NCBI GenBank assembly: GCA_947575935.1
Contig: CANPPM010000057.1
Span: 1 to 11,734 of the forward strand
Direction of reading: 5' to 3'
Origin: an uncultured Butyricicoccus sp.
Lineage (GTDB): Bacteria; Bacillota; Clostridia; Oscillospirales; Butyricicoccaceae
Length of the DNA stretch: 11,734 nt
The notes beneath the pieces are model-generated. The model had not been told where the DNA came from. It saw nothing but the letters and a program-made list of their open reading frames with translations, and ran no database searches. Both the position numbers and the translations under genes were made by a program. Shown in pieces: positions 1 through 6,686 of this stretch. Each line of letters opens with the position of its first letter. Positions within the stretch are counted from its first letter, which is position 1.

Positions 1-13
1 TAAAGGCTTGTAA

Positions 14-331
14 GAAGTTATAAGACGATTTCCGTCTATAAAATCAATAAAAAATGGACTGCTTGCCGCTGAAACATTTGCCGCAAAATCGGAACCAAAG
101 GATTTGTTTGAACTTGTCCGTAAAGAGGATATAGATGATTTAATGTCGATATTCCCAACGACCAGGCTTCACTATATTGCGGCAGACGGTTGCTCCTTAC
201 TTATGCGAGAAGTTATTGACGCTATGGACAGTGAAACATTTCAACTATATCTGAAATATCACTTTGCTATTTGTGAGCGCGAAGATTTATTAGGAGTTAC
301 GAGCCATGCGGTTGATATTTTTAGGAAGTAA
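14..331 (+). pseudogene. C-terminal remnant of a class I SAM-dependent methyltransferase
   Basis: The plus-strand frame stays open from 14 to a TAA at 329-331 and is closed on the left by an in-frame TAA at 11-13. The roughly 105 codons contain the typical C-terminal signature of Firmicute SAM-dependent methyltransferases: a DLFELVRKEDID segment, an RLHYIAADG segment, and an end reading AICERxDLLG, then SHAVDIFRK. The SAM-binding Rossmann half (E/DxGxG motif) is absent, so this is about the last third of a roughly 270-residue protein. The first dozen codons do not look like the family and may already be unrelated sequence. There is no start codon with a ribosome site; a TTG at 104 is open but has no Shine-Dalgarno sequence. 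Base composition is AT-rich, unlike the genes to the right, which suggests transferred DNA. Family recognition is from memory of the motif; calling it non-functional is inference. Confidence 0.72.
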
Positions 332-353
332 GTCTGAAAAAGGGAGTGCTTCA

Positions 354-543
354 ATGCAAACTTTGCAATGGATACGTTGCCCAGTCCGCGGAAATAAGAC
401 GAGATTATAGATACGGGCAGACACAGAATAAAAAAATTTCCTCTTTTTTGCCCTAAATGTAAACAGGAAAATTTGATTGATGTTTTAAAGAATTCAAAAT
501 AACCGTCATCAGAAAAACCGAAGTAAGAGCAAAGAGTCAAACG
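354..543 (+). pseudogene. Decayed cysteine-rich KTR-domain gene (Tn916-type passenger)
   Basis: An ATG at 354 with an upstream AGGGAG starts MQTLQWIRCPV-R-GNKTR, which matches the small cysteine-rich KTR proteins (about 60-80 aa) carried by Tn916-family and other integrative elements. The reading breaks repeatedly. The second Cys of the first CxxC motif is Arg (CGC at 387). Stops occur at 408-410 and 429-431. A -1 shift near 440 moves the match to a second frame, PLFCPKCKQE, which keeps the second CxxC. A further shift at about 485 moves it to the third frame, KEFKITVIRKTEVRAKSQT, which matches the family's usual tail. All three plus frames are therefore needed to read one small protein, so the gene is dead. 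The family is predicted to bind zinc; its function is unknown. It lies 22 bp after the methyltransferase remnant, in the same direction. Confidence 0.8.
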
Positions 544-557
544 CACATAAGACGCAG

Positions 558-599
558 AGCCGACAGACTTGTGGTAAATCACAGTTTGCCGGCTTTCTT
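558..599 (+). terminator. Weak or eroded intrinsic terminator after the KTR remnant
   Basis: AGCCG (558-562) can pair with CGGCT (590-594), with imperfect inner pairing of ACTTGTG against CACAGT, followed by a T-rich TTTCTTTAT. The position directly after the KTR reading frame fits the terminator of that gene. The imperfect inner stem fits the decay seen in the gene itself. Confidence 0.5.
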
Positions 600-651
600 T
601 ATGTTCAAAAATAATAAGCATGTCTATAAATTTAACAGGTTGTATAAAGGG

Positions 652-680
652 TTGCTTTTCTTGTGGAATAAGACTAAAAT
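652..680 (+). promoter_or_regulatory. Sigma-A-like promoter for the small frameshifted ORF
   Basis: TTGCTT (652-657), a 17-bp spacer and TAAAAT (675-680) form a reasonable sigma-A promoter on the plus strand. It would give a leader of roughly 45 nt before the ATG at 733, which has an AAGGTGG ribosome site at 719-725. A TATAAT also occurs at 711-716 but has no matching -35 box. AT-rich DNA throws up such matches by chance, so support is moderate. Confidence 0.4.
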
Positions 681-732
681 AATAGTGAAAAAAAGTGGAA
701 AGTGGTTTTGTATAATATAAGGTGGTAAATTT

Positions 733-839
733 ATGAGTGTTGAACAAGCACAGCGTTCCGTTAATAGATAGATAAGGATATTGCGGATAAAGAAAACGGC
801 GGATTTAGTAAAATTGGTTTCTATTGCGTAACTATATAA
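733..839 (+). pseudogene. Small frameshifted ORF, function unknown
   Basis: An ATG at 733 has a good ribosome site (AAGGTGG, spacing 7 nt) and reads MSVEQAQRSVNR before a TAG at 769-771. Restoring a single A in the AATAGATAGATAAG stretch would join this to the -1 frame, which reads IDKDIADKENGGFSKIGFYCVTI and stops at 837-839. The joined peptide, about 36 residues, has a charged, possibly coiled-coil start. I do not recognise a family with confidence. It may be the truncated N-terminus of a longer coiled-coil protein fused to out-of-context sequence by a deletion. It follows the KTR remnant in the same orientation and AT-rich context, so it is probably part of the same degraded insertion. Confidence 0.4.
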
Positions 840-848
840 AAAGAACAA

Positions 849-889
849 AGCAGAGAACTAATCGCTAATACAGTGATATGTTCTCTGCT
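849..889. terminator. Long hairpin, probably a bidirectional intrinsic terminator
   Basis: AGCAGAGAAC (849-858) pairs perfectly with GTTCTCTGCT (880-889), and inside it ATCGCT (861-866) pairs with AGTGAT (872-877), allowing one G-U pair. On the plus strand the stem is followed by CTTGTTT. Read on the minus strand it is followed by TTGTTCTTTTTATAT, a better U-tract. It could end plus-strand transcription of the small ORF that stops at 839 and also minus-strand read-through from dpaB, whose stop is about 175 bp away. From 890 to 1063 I see no gene and no other convincing signal. Confidence 0.65.
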
Positions 890-1063
890 CTTGTTTGCAC
901 CCTGTTTGTCAGCGTTCGTTAATGATAAGTTGGTTTCTATACTTCCTTATCACTGTAAACATCAGATTTCTCTGCCTTTTGCGGGATTTGATGATAACGG
1001 TATGTGTATGATCCCCTTGTGGGGCATGCGTTGTATCTGCCGCTTGCACATCGCGGCGGAAGC

Positions 1064-1639
1064 TCAGCAGAGGATGGGCTGAAGCTGTCTGCCCGCCAGG
1101 GCGGCTGTGATGGTTTCAGGGAGCTTCTCCATTTCTGCAACGATAGAGCGCGGCTTTGTCAGCGGCGCGTCCTGCTTCATCGGGACAAAATAATAATGCC
1201 GGCGATTGAGCAGAGTGCCGATGTTGGCGGCGCTGCCCGATAGGGCGTCATTGGTGGAAACCGCGAGGATGACCGGCCTGCCGCCGCGCAGATGGCTCTT
1301 GACCGCCATGGTCACCGGCGTATCGGTTACGGCATATACCAGCTTGGCAATTGTGTTTCCGGTGCAGGGCGCGACGGCGAGTACGTCAAACATTGCCTTT
1401 GGGCCAATGGGCTCTGCGGCCTCAATGGTATCGATGGGCGGACGGCCGCAGATTTCGGTCAGGCGGCTGCGCAGGGCGGATGCTGCGCCGAAGCGGGTGT
1501 CGAGGGCGCCCGCGTTGAAGGACAGGATCGGCGTGATCTCAAAGCCTTCATCCCGCATCGCCTCCATCACGGAAAGTACGCGCTGGTGGGTGCAAAAGGA
1601 GCCGGTCAGCGCAAAGCCGACCCGGGTTGGCTGTTTCAT
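1064..1639 (-). CDS. dpaB: Dipicolinate synthase subunit B (flavoprotein)
   Basis: This 191-residue protein (also called SpoVFB) is the flavoprotein subunit of dipicolinate synthase. With DpaA it makes pyridine-2,6-dicarboxylate from the lysine-pathway intermediate in the mother cell; the product is then loaded into the forespore as calcium dipicolinate. The N-terminal GFALTGSFCT (residues 8-17) and the PCTGNTIAKL segment (91-100) are typical of the HFCD/phosphopantothenoylcysteine-decarboxylase-like flavoprotein fold. A later AVSTND (residues 126-131) and the ending GRQLQPIL also match the SpoVFB family. Length is close to the usual 190-200, so the gene is whole. It starts inside the dpaA stop (ATGA, 4-bp overlap), with an AGGAGG site at 1647-1652 in the end of dpaA, so the two genes are translationally coupled. 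AT-rich debris begins within about 100 bp of its stop. Confidence 0.93.
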   Translation of the reverse strand: MKQPTRVGFALTGSFCTHQRVLSVMEAMRDEGFEITPILSFNAGALDTRFGAASALRSRLTEICGRPPIDTIEAAEPIGPKAMFDVLAVAPCTGNTIAKLVYAVTDTPVTMAVKSHLRGGRPVILAVSTNDALSGSAANIGTLLNRRHYYFVPMKQDAPLTKPRSIVAEMEKLPETITAALAGRQLQPILC

Positions 1640-2520
1640 AGAATTCCCTCCTCGCTGAGGATGGCATAGATCGTGTCCCGTACGGCGATAGATGCGGTGA
1701 CCGGCGCGACCTTGCCCGGTAATGATAATGCGTGGATAATGCGCAGCCCGTGCGGCGGCGCAGCGGCCAGGTCGATGCCGCCAGGCTGGGAGGCTAGGTC
1801 GATGACCAGCGCATCCGGCGGGAGCTTTGCCAATTCGGCAGCGCCCAAAACGGCGGCCGGAACCGTGTTGAAAACCAGTGGGAAGCGATCCAATACGCTG
1901 GTAAGGCGGCGGGTATCCGCCGTGGACATGCCGGCGGCTTCGATGTGTGCCAGGTCGCGGCAGCTGCGTGCGGAAACGGTGACTTTTGCCCCCAGCGCCG
2001 CCAGCTTGTCGGCGAGTACGCTGCCGATGCGGCCGTATCCGATCACCAGCGCAGGCAGGCCGTGCAGGGTGACATCGGTCTGTTCCATTGCAATTTGAAT
2101 TGCGCCTTCAGCGGTTGGCACGGCGTTTCGGATGGCCAGTTCATCCCGCGTTAGATAGTCGATCAGCCGCAGATGGTTGCGTACCGCACGGGCGTGTACT
2201 GTGAACGGCACTGCGCCGGCCAGCACCAGCGTGCCGGGGGCGATGCTGTCAAGCAGCTCGCTGACCAGCTGCGGCGCATTGGAAAGCGGCGCGTTGAGCT
2301 GGTTTTCACCCCGCTGCACCGGCATTGGAAAAAGTATGATGCTGTGTTCGGAAAGCCCGGCCTTCAGGTCGGGAATTGTTCGGATATGTTTGTGATGATC
2401 AAAGCTGTGGCGTTCCAGCGCGCCGACGGAAACGTCATGACCGTCGTTGTCCATCAGCTCGGCAAGGATGGCCTGCCGGGCATCGCCGCCCACGACCGCC
2501 ACAGCTGCGTGTTTATTCAT
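1636..2520 (-). CDS. dpaA: Dipicolinate synthase subunit A
   Basis: This 294-residue protein (also called SpoVFA) is the dehydrogenase-like subunit of dipicolinate synthase and acts with DpaB late in sporulation in the mother cell. An N-terminal domain begins AVAVVGGDARQ (residues 6-16). A Rossmann NAD(P)-binding site GYGRIG at residues 161-166 follows the hydrophobic strand ALVI. A conserved C-terminal SLPGKVAPVTA (266-276) is characteristic of the family. Length agrees with the usual 295-300 residues. The start at 2520 is preceded by AAGGGGG about 10 nt upstream. It is the first gene of a two-gene operon. The lysine-pathway genes that accompany spoVF in Bacillus are not seen in this window. 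Expression is probably from a sporulation sigma factor (see 2545-2571). Confidence 0.94.
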   Translation of the reverse strand: MNKHAAVAVVGGDARQAILAELMDNDGHDVSVGALERHSFDHHKHIRTIPDLKAGLSEHSIILFPMPVQRGENQLNAPLSNAPQLVSELLDSIAPGTLVLAGAVPFTVHARAVRNHLRLIDYLTRDELAIRNAVPTAEGAIQIAMEQTDVTLHGLPALVIGYGRIGSVLADKLAALGAKVTVSARSCRDLAHIEAAGMSTADTRRLTSVLDRFPLVFNTVPAAVLGAAELAKLPPDALVIDLASQPGGIDLAAAPPHGLRIIHALSLPGKVAPVTASIAVRDTIYAILSEEGIL

Positions 2521-2544
2521 GGACTGATACCCCCTTACACAGGC

Positions 2545-2571
2545 AGTTTATGCAGGGGGAGGGGCGGGGGT
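2545..2571 (-). promoter_or_regulatory. Candidate sigma-K promoter of dpaAB
   Basis: On the minus strand CATAAACT (2545-2552) fits the sigma-K -10 pattern CATAnnnT. An ACC (2569-2571) lies 16 bp upstream, as in the sigma-K -35 element. In Bacillus subtilis spoVF is sigma-K dependent, which makes the match meaningful, but the motif is short. No sigma-A promoter is evident between the hairpin at 2624-2646 and dpaA. The spacer is almost pure C on this strand, giving G-runs of 5, 4 and 5 on the plus strand. Confidence 0.42.
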
Positions 2572-2623
2572 GCGTCCGACGGTAGAGCCGCGGGGGAAGA
2601 GGCTGCCAGCGGCTGCAAACGAA

Positions 2624-2646
2624 AAGGCCTGCCGCCGGCAGGCCTT
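2624..2646 (-). terminator. Intrinsic terminator of the ABC-exporter operon
   Basis: AAGGCCTGCC (2624-2633) pairs perfectly with GGCAGGCCTT (2637-2646) around a 3-nt loop. Read on the minus strand it runs into TTTTCGTTT. It lies about 190 bp after the stop of the second ABC gene and upstream of the dpaA promoter candidate, so it separates the two operons. Confidence 0.72.
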
Positions 2647-2713
2647 AGTTGTTAAAAATGTTGGCGTTCGATGCATCCGGTGGGTAAGGCCCGCACGAAG
2701 GCTCCGGCTTTTG

Positions 2714-2759
2714 ACGGCCGCAGGGGCCGTTGGGCGGCGTTCCGGTCCTCTGCGGCCGT
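2714..2759 (+). other. Strong hairpin with a plus-strand T-tract in the ABC/dpaA gap
   Basis: ACGGCCGCAG (2714-2723) pairs perfectly with CTGCGGCCGT (2750-2759), and the stem can extend inward through GG/CC and CCG/CGG pairs past a bulge. On the plus strand it is followed at once by further Ts (six in a row from 2759), like a textbook terminator, but no plus-strand gene precedes it. In the minus-strand transcript the U-run is missing (TCAAAAG follows). It may protect the 3' end of the ABC mRNA or stop antisense transcription. The rest of 2521-2837 holds no gene I can support. Confidence 0.5.
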
Positions 2760-2837
2760 TTTTTCTGAAAGTGAGCGGTTCTTTGCAGGGGGGCTGCGGA
2801 TTGGCGGGACGCTGCCCACTGCCGGGCGTCACAGATT

Positions 2838-4766
2838 TTAGGAGAGTTCGAGCGCGCCGGTATATAGCTGGTAGTACTTCCCGCGTGCGGCAATCAGGTC
2901 GTCGTGTTCGCCGCGTTCAATGATTTGCCCATGCTCCAGCACCATAATAGCGTTTGCATTACGCACCGTGGAAAGCCGGTGTGCGATGACAAAAACGGTA
3001 CGCCCTTCCATCAGGTGATCCATGCCCTGCTGAACGATCTGTTCGGTACGGGTGTCGATGGAGGAGGTCGCTTCATCCAGAATCAGTACCGGCGGGTCCG
3101 CGACTGCTGCGCGGGCGATTGCAAGCAGCTGGCGCTGGCCCTGCGAAAGACCCTCGCCGTCGCTGGTCAGCATGGTCTGATAGCCCAGCGGCAGGCGGCG
3201 GATAAAGCCGTCGGCGTTCGCAAGCCGCGCCGCCGCATAGATCTCTTCATCAGATGCGTCGAGTCTGCCATAACGGATATTTTCCATCACCGTGCCGGTA
3301 AATAAATGGGTATCCTGCAGGACGGCGCCCAGCGCACGGCGCAGATCGGGCTTGCGAATTTTGTTGATATTGATATCATCAAAACGGATTTTTCCATCTG
3401 CGAGATCATAAAAGCGGTTAATCAGGTTTGTGACCGTTGTTTTGCCTGCGCCGGTCGAGCCGACAAAGGCGATTTTTTGCCCGGGTTTTGCGTACAGGGT
3501 GATGTTCTGCAGTACGATTTTATCCTCTGTGTAGCCAAAATCAACGTCGTAGAAACGGACCTCGCCGCGTACACGCGTATAGCTCAGCGTGCCGTCCTGA
3601 TGCGGATGCTTCCAGGCCCAGATACCGGTACGTGCGTCTGTTTCGCGAAGTGCGCCGTTTTCGTCATACGCTGCGTTGACCAGCGTTACATAACCGCCGT
3701 CTGTCTCGGGCGGTTCATCCATCAGCTGGAAAATACGGTTGGCGCCTGCCAGCGCCATCACCACAGCGTTTAGCTGCTGGGAGATCTGTGTAAACGGCAT
3801 CGTGAAGCTTTTGGTCAGCTGCAGGAAAGCGGCGATATCGCCCAGCGAAAGCGGGGCCAATCCAGAGACAGCCAGCGCGCCGCCGACGATGGCGGTCAGT
3901 ACATACTGCAGGTTGCCGAGATTGGACATGATCGGCATCAGGATATTTGCAAAGCGGTTGGCGCGCGTGGCAGCGTCGCAGAGTTCGTCATTGAGCTCGT
4001 CGAAGCACTGTTCTGCGGCCTGCTCATGGCAAAAAACCTTGACCACTTTTTGCCCGTTGATCATTTCTTCGATATAGCCGTTGACCCGGCCGAGTTTTTC
4101 CTGCTGTTCGATAAAATACCGCCCGGACCGCCCGCCGATAAATTGAGTTGCCTTGGTCATTGTCAACAGCATTGCGCCCAGCAGCAGCGTCAGCTGCCAG
4201 CTCAGCGCCAGCATGGAGATCAGCACGCTGACCAGCATAACCGCCGAGGAAAACATCTGTGGGATGCTTTGGCTGATCAGCTGGCGCAGGGTGTCGGTAT
4301 CATTGGTAAAGCGGCTCATCATCTCGCCGTGGGCATGGGTATCAAAGTATTTGATGGGAAGCGTCTGCATATGGGCAAACATCTCGTCACGCACCTGTTT
4401 GAGCACGCCCTGTGAAATGTTGATCATCAGCCGGCTGTACAAATAGGTGGAGGCCATGCCCAGGATGTAAATGCATATCATCAGCAGCAATACGCGTGTC
4501 AGCGGTGCAAGATCGGGGGCGGCCTGCCCAATTACCGGCGTGATATAGTCGTCAATCAGCGTGCGAAGGAAGAGCGAGCTGGCAACGGAAGCAAGCGAGC
4601 TGAAGAGGATGGCGATCAAAACGATCACGAACTGTATCCGGTAGATCCCCGAGATATAGCCCATGAGGCGCCCCAGGATTTTGCCCGGGCGCATGGATTT
4701 CCAATCGGGCCGTTTTCCAGGGATCCGTCCCCGGGGGCCGTGCGGCATCGGTTTAGGATTCGGCAT
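2838..4766 (-). CDS. ABC exporter, canonical half (BmrD/YheH/TM288-like)
   Basis: A 642-residue half-transporter with an N-terminal membrane domain (roughly residues 40-340, about six helices, first near 45-70) and a C-terminal ATPase. Walker A is GSTGAGKTT (436-444), the Q-loop Gln is 484, the signature is the unusual LSQGQ (540-544), Walker B with catalytic Glu is LILDEATS (561-568, E565), and the H-loop His is 596. An extra linker of about 45 residues before the ATPase (about 350-400) is usual for this subunit type. It pairs with the gene upstream as a heterodimeric exporter of drugs or lipophilic compounds in the cytoplasmic membrane. The start at 4766 is chosen because AGGAGG (4775-4780) lies 8 nt upstream and the residues before it read like shadow sequence. 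This gives a 14-bp overlap with the upstream gene and implies coupled translation. The true substrate cannot be read from sequence. Confidence 0.93.
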   Translation of the reverse strand: MPNPKPMPHGPRGRIPGKRPDWKSMRPGKILGRLMGYISGIYRIQFVIVLIAILFSSLASVASSLFLRTLIDDYITPVIGQAAPDLAPLTRVLLLMICIYILGMASTYLYSRLMINISQGVLKQVRDEMFAHMQTLPIKYFDTHAHGEMMSRFTNDTDTLRQLISQSIPQMFSSAVMLVSVLISMLALSWQLTLLLGAMLLTMTKATQFIGGRSGRYFIEQQEKLGRVNGYIEEMINGQKVVKVFCHEQAAEQCFDELNDELCDAATRANRFANILMPIMSNLGNLQYVLTAIVGGALAVSGLAPLSLGDIAAFLQLTKSFTMPFTQISQQLNAVVMALAGANRIFQLMDEPPETDGGYVTLVNAAYDENGALRETDARTGIWAWKHPHQDGTLSYTRVRGEVRFYDVDFGYTEDKIVLQNITLYAKPGQKIAFVGSTGAGKTTVTNLINRFYDLADGKIRFDDININKIRKPDLRRALGAVLQDTHLFTGTVMENIRYGRLDASDEEIYAAARLANADGFIRRLPLGYQTMLTSDGEGLSQGQRQLLAIARAAVADPPVLILDEATSSIDTRTEQIVQQGMDHLMEGRTVFVIAHRLSTVRNANAIMVLEHGQIIERGEHDDLIAARGKYYQLYTGALELS

Positions 4767-6492
4767 CCTGCGCACCTCCTTTGAGCTGAGAATGGTATAC
4801 TTCCTGATATATATGGTTGTTTGCCAGCATTTCTGCAGGTGTGCCGAAGCCGGCGACCCGGCCGTCGTCCAGGACGATGATCCTGTCGGCCTGCTCAACG
4901 GAGGAAATGCGCTGGGCGATGATCAGCTTGGTGGTATCTGGGATTTCCTCGCGGAAAGCGCGGCGGATCATGGCGTCAGTCTTGGTATCGACCGCACTGG
5001 TCGAATCGTCAAGGATCAGGATTTTCGGTTTTTTCAGCAGTGCGCGTGCGATACACAGGCGTTGGCGCTGCCCGCCTGAAACATTGGCGCCGCCCTGGTC
5101 GATTTGGGTGTCGTAGCCGTTGGGGAAAGTACGGATGAAATCGTCGGCCTGAGCAAGCTTACACACGCGCACTAGTTCTGCGTCGCTTGCCGAGGCGTCC
5201 CCCCAGCGCAGATTTTCTTTGATAGTCCCTGAGAATAGGGTGTTTTTTTGCAGGACCATGGCGACTTCGCTGCGCAGCGTTTCGATATCGTAGCTGCGTA
5301 CGTCATGGCCGCCGACCTGCACGCTGCCGCCGGATACGTCATATAGGCGCGGGATCAGCTGGACCAGCGTACTTTTTGCGCTGCCTGTGCCGCCGATGAT
5401 GCCAATTGTCTCACCCGGACGGATGTCTAAACAGATATCGTCCAAGCACTTGTGTGCAGCGCCGCTGGAATAGCTGAAATCAACATGGTCGAAGCGGATA
5501 GAGCCATCCGGTACGTCGGTCAGCGGCTGCGCGCCGTTTGTTAGGCGGCTTTTTTCATTTAACACTTCGACGATACGTTCTGCAGAGGCCCGGCTCATGG
5601 TTAACATGACGAAAATCATGGAAATCATCATGAGGCTCATCAGGATCTGCATGGTATAGGTAAACATGGTCATCAGTTCGCCGGTACGCATGCTGCCTGT
5701 GATAATAAACTGTGCGCCAAACCAGGATAGGCCCATCATGCAGCCGTACATACACAGCTGCATTAACGGCGCATTGAAGACCACAACGCACTCTGCCGCT
5801 TTGGAATAGCGGTAGATTTCGCCTGAGGCATGCTGGAATTTTTGGATTTCACGCGGCTCGCGGACATAGGCCTTGACGACACGCATGGCTGTTACGTTTT
5901 CCTGTACAACACTGTTTAGCCGGTCATAACAGTCGAACATTTTTTGGAAATTGGGAAAGGCCCAATGGATGATTGCAGCCATCCCCAGTGCCAGTACCGG
6001 CGCGGCCGCCAAAAAGGTCAGCGCCAGCCGGCTATTAACACGGAAAGCCATCAGCAGCGAAGAGACCAACATCACGGGCGCGCGCACCAGAATGCGGATG
6101 ACCATTTGGAACGCATTTTGCAGGTTCGTGACATCGGTGGTCAGGCGGGTGACCAGGCCTGCGGTTGAGAAGCGGTCAATATTTTCGAATGCGAAGTCCT
6201 GAATGTTGTAATACATGTCGTGCCGCACATTGCGGGCAAAGCCGGCCGAAGCATTCGCGGCGAAGTGTCCGGAGAATGCGCCGAACAGCAGCGACAGCAG
6301 CGCGCACACCACCAGCACACCGCCCAGCCGCAGGATGTAGTGCATATCGCCTGTATGGATGCCGTTATCGATCATTTTGCTCATCAAATAGGGGATGAGG
6401 ACTTCCATCGCGACCTCAAGACAGACGAACAGCGGGGACAGCAGGGTATCGGTGCGGTATTCCCGGATACACTGCGAAAGTCTTTTGAGCAT
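4753..6492 (-). CDS. ABC exporter, degenerate half (BmrC/YheI/TM287-like)
   Basis: A 579-residue half-transporter with a membrane domain (about residues 15-300) and a C-terminal ATPase. Walker A is GGTGSAKST (367-375), with Ala where Gly is usual. The signature VSGGQ (471-475) is sound. After Walker B the catalytic Glu is replaced by Asp (LILDDS, D496), and the H-loop His is Gln (IAQRIS, Q527). These are the known marks of the degenerate-site subunit in heterodimeric exporters such as BmrCD, LmrCD and TM287/288. Its partner supplies Walker A/B and the switch His of the working site, while this protein supplies the good signature motif. First gene of the operon, with a very strong AAGGAGG (6499-6505) before the start at 6492 and a promoter at 6603-6631. 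Probable role: multidrug or peptide/lipid efflux; no local regulator gene is visible. Confidence 0.93.
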   Translation of the reverse strand: MLKRLSQCIREYRTDTLLSPLFVCLEVAMEVLIPYLMSKMIDNGIHTGDMHYILRLGGVLVVCALLSLLFGAFSGHFAANASAGFARNVRHDMYYNIQDFAFENIDRFSTAGLVTRLTTDVTNLQNAFQMVIRILVRAPVMLVSSLLMAFRVNSRLALTFLAAAPVLALGMAAIIHWAFPNFQKMFDCYDRLNSVVQENVTAMRVVKAYVREPREIQKFQHASGEIYRYSKAAECVVVFNAPLMQLCMYGCMMGLSWFGAQFIITGSMRTGELMTMFTYTMQILMSLMMISMIFVMLTMSRASAERIVEVLNEKSRLTNGAQPLTDVPDGSIRFDHVDFSYSSGAAHKCLDDICLDIRPGETIGIIGGTGSAKSTLVQLIPRLYDVSGGSVQVGGHDVRSYDIETLRSEVAMVLQKNTLFSGTIKENLRWGDASASDAELVRVCKLAQADDFIRTFPNGYDTQIDQGGANVSGGQRQRLCIARALLKKPKILILDDSTSAVDTKTDAMIRRAFREEIPDTTKLIIAQRISSVEQADRIIVLDDGRVAGFGTPAEMLANNHIYQEVYHSQLKGGAQDAES

Positions 6493-6498
6493 ATCGTT

Positions 6499-6533
6499 CC
6501 TCCTTGTCTACGGCCCGGGACACGTTTGACAAG
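6499..6533 (-). promoter_or_regulatory. Possible leader hairpin touching the ABC ribosome site
   Basis: In the leader of the ABC mRNA, CTTGTC (6528-6533 on the minus strand) can pair with GACAAG (6503-6508). The latter shares three bases with the AAGGAGG ribosome site at 6499-6505. The loop is 19 nt with a GC-rich core. A 6-bp stem of this kind could modulate translation but is also within what chance allows. Confidence 0.25.
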
Positions 6534-6602
6534 CGGCGGTATGGCCGGCGGGCATACAGTCTGAAAGCGCGATTATGGGCCGTGTAGTTTGATTCATGCA
6601 AT

Positions 6603-6631
6603 AGTATAGCCGTTTTTTGCCGGGAAATCAA
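6603..6631 (-). promoter_or_regulatory. Sigma-A promoter of the ABC-exporter operon
   Basis: On the minus strand TTGATT (6626-6631), a 17-bp spacer and TATACT (6603-6608) make a near-consensus vegetative promoter. Transcription would start near 6596 and give a leader of about 100 nt to the start at 6492. It is the only good sigma-A match in the gap between the HAD-gene terminator and the ABC pair. Confidence 0.75.
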
Positions 6632-6686
6632 TGCGCAAAATGTAAAAATTAGCACGAATGTCCTATGCGCCCTTTTGGTGAATTGC

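Noticed and set aside
601..720. A 39-codon plus-strand ORF (starts MFKNNKHVYKF)
   Set aside because: Its start sits in the T-tract of the upstream terminator with no ribosome site, and the promoter of the next ORF lies inside it. No family is recognised.
259..747. A 162-codon minus-strand open frame across the decayed region
   Set aside because: It is antisense to recognisable KTR and methyltransferase remnants in AT-rich DNA, has no ribosome site I can see, and resembles no family.
814..940. Two copies of the 11-mer TTGGTTTCTAT (814-824 and 930-940)
   Set aside because: Considered as a target-site duplication or element end, but the copies are short, AT-rich, flank only a terminator, and nothing mobile lies between them.
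1008..1027. ATGATCCCCTTGTGGGGCAT as a dpaB terminator hairpin
   Set aside because: The stem is only 4-5 bp and no U-tract follows on the minus strand. The hairpin at 849-889 is a better candidate.
1206..1669. Plus-strand open frames opposite dpaB
   Set aside because: They mirror the codon pattern of dpaB, and the minus-strand protein is a clear full-length family member.
4767..4898. A longer N-terminus for the second ABC gene, starting at 4898
   Set aside because: The extra 44 residues lie wholly within the upstream ABC gene, do not resemble the family, and ignore the excellent AGGAGG site placed 8 nt before the ATG at 4766.
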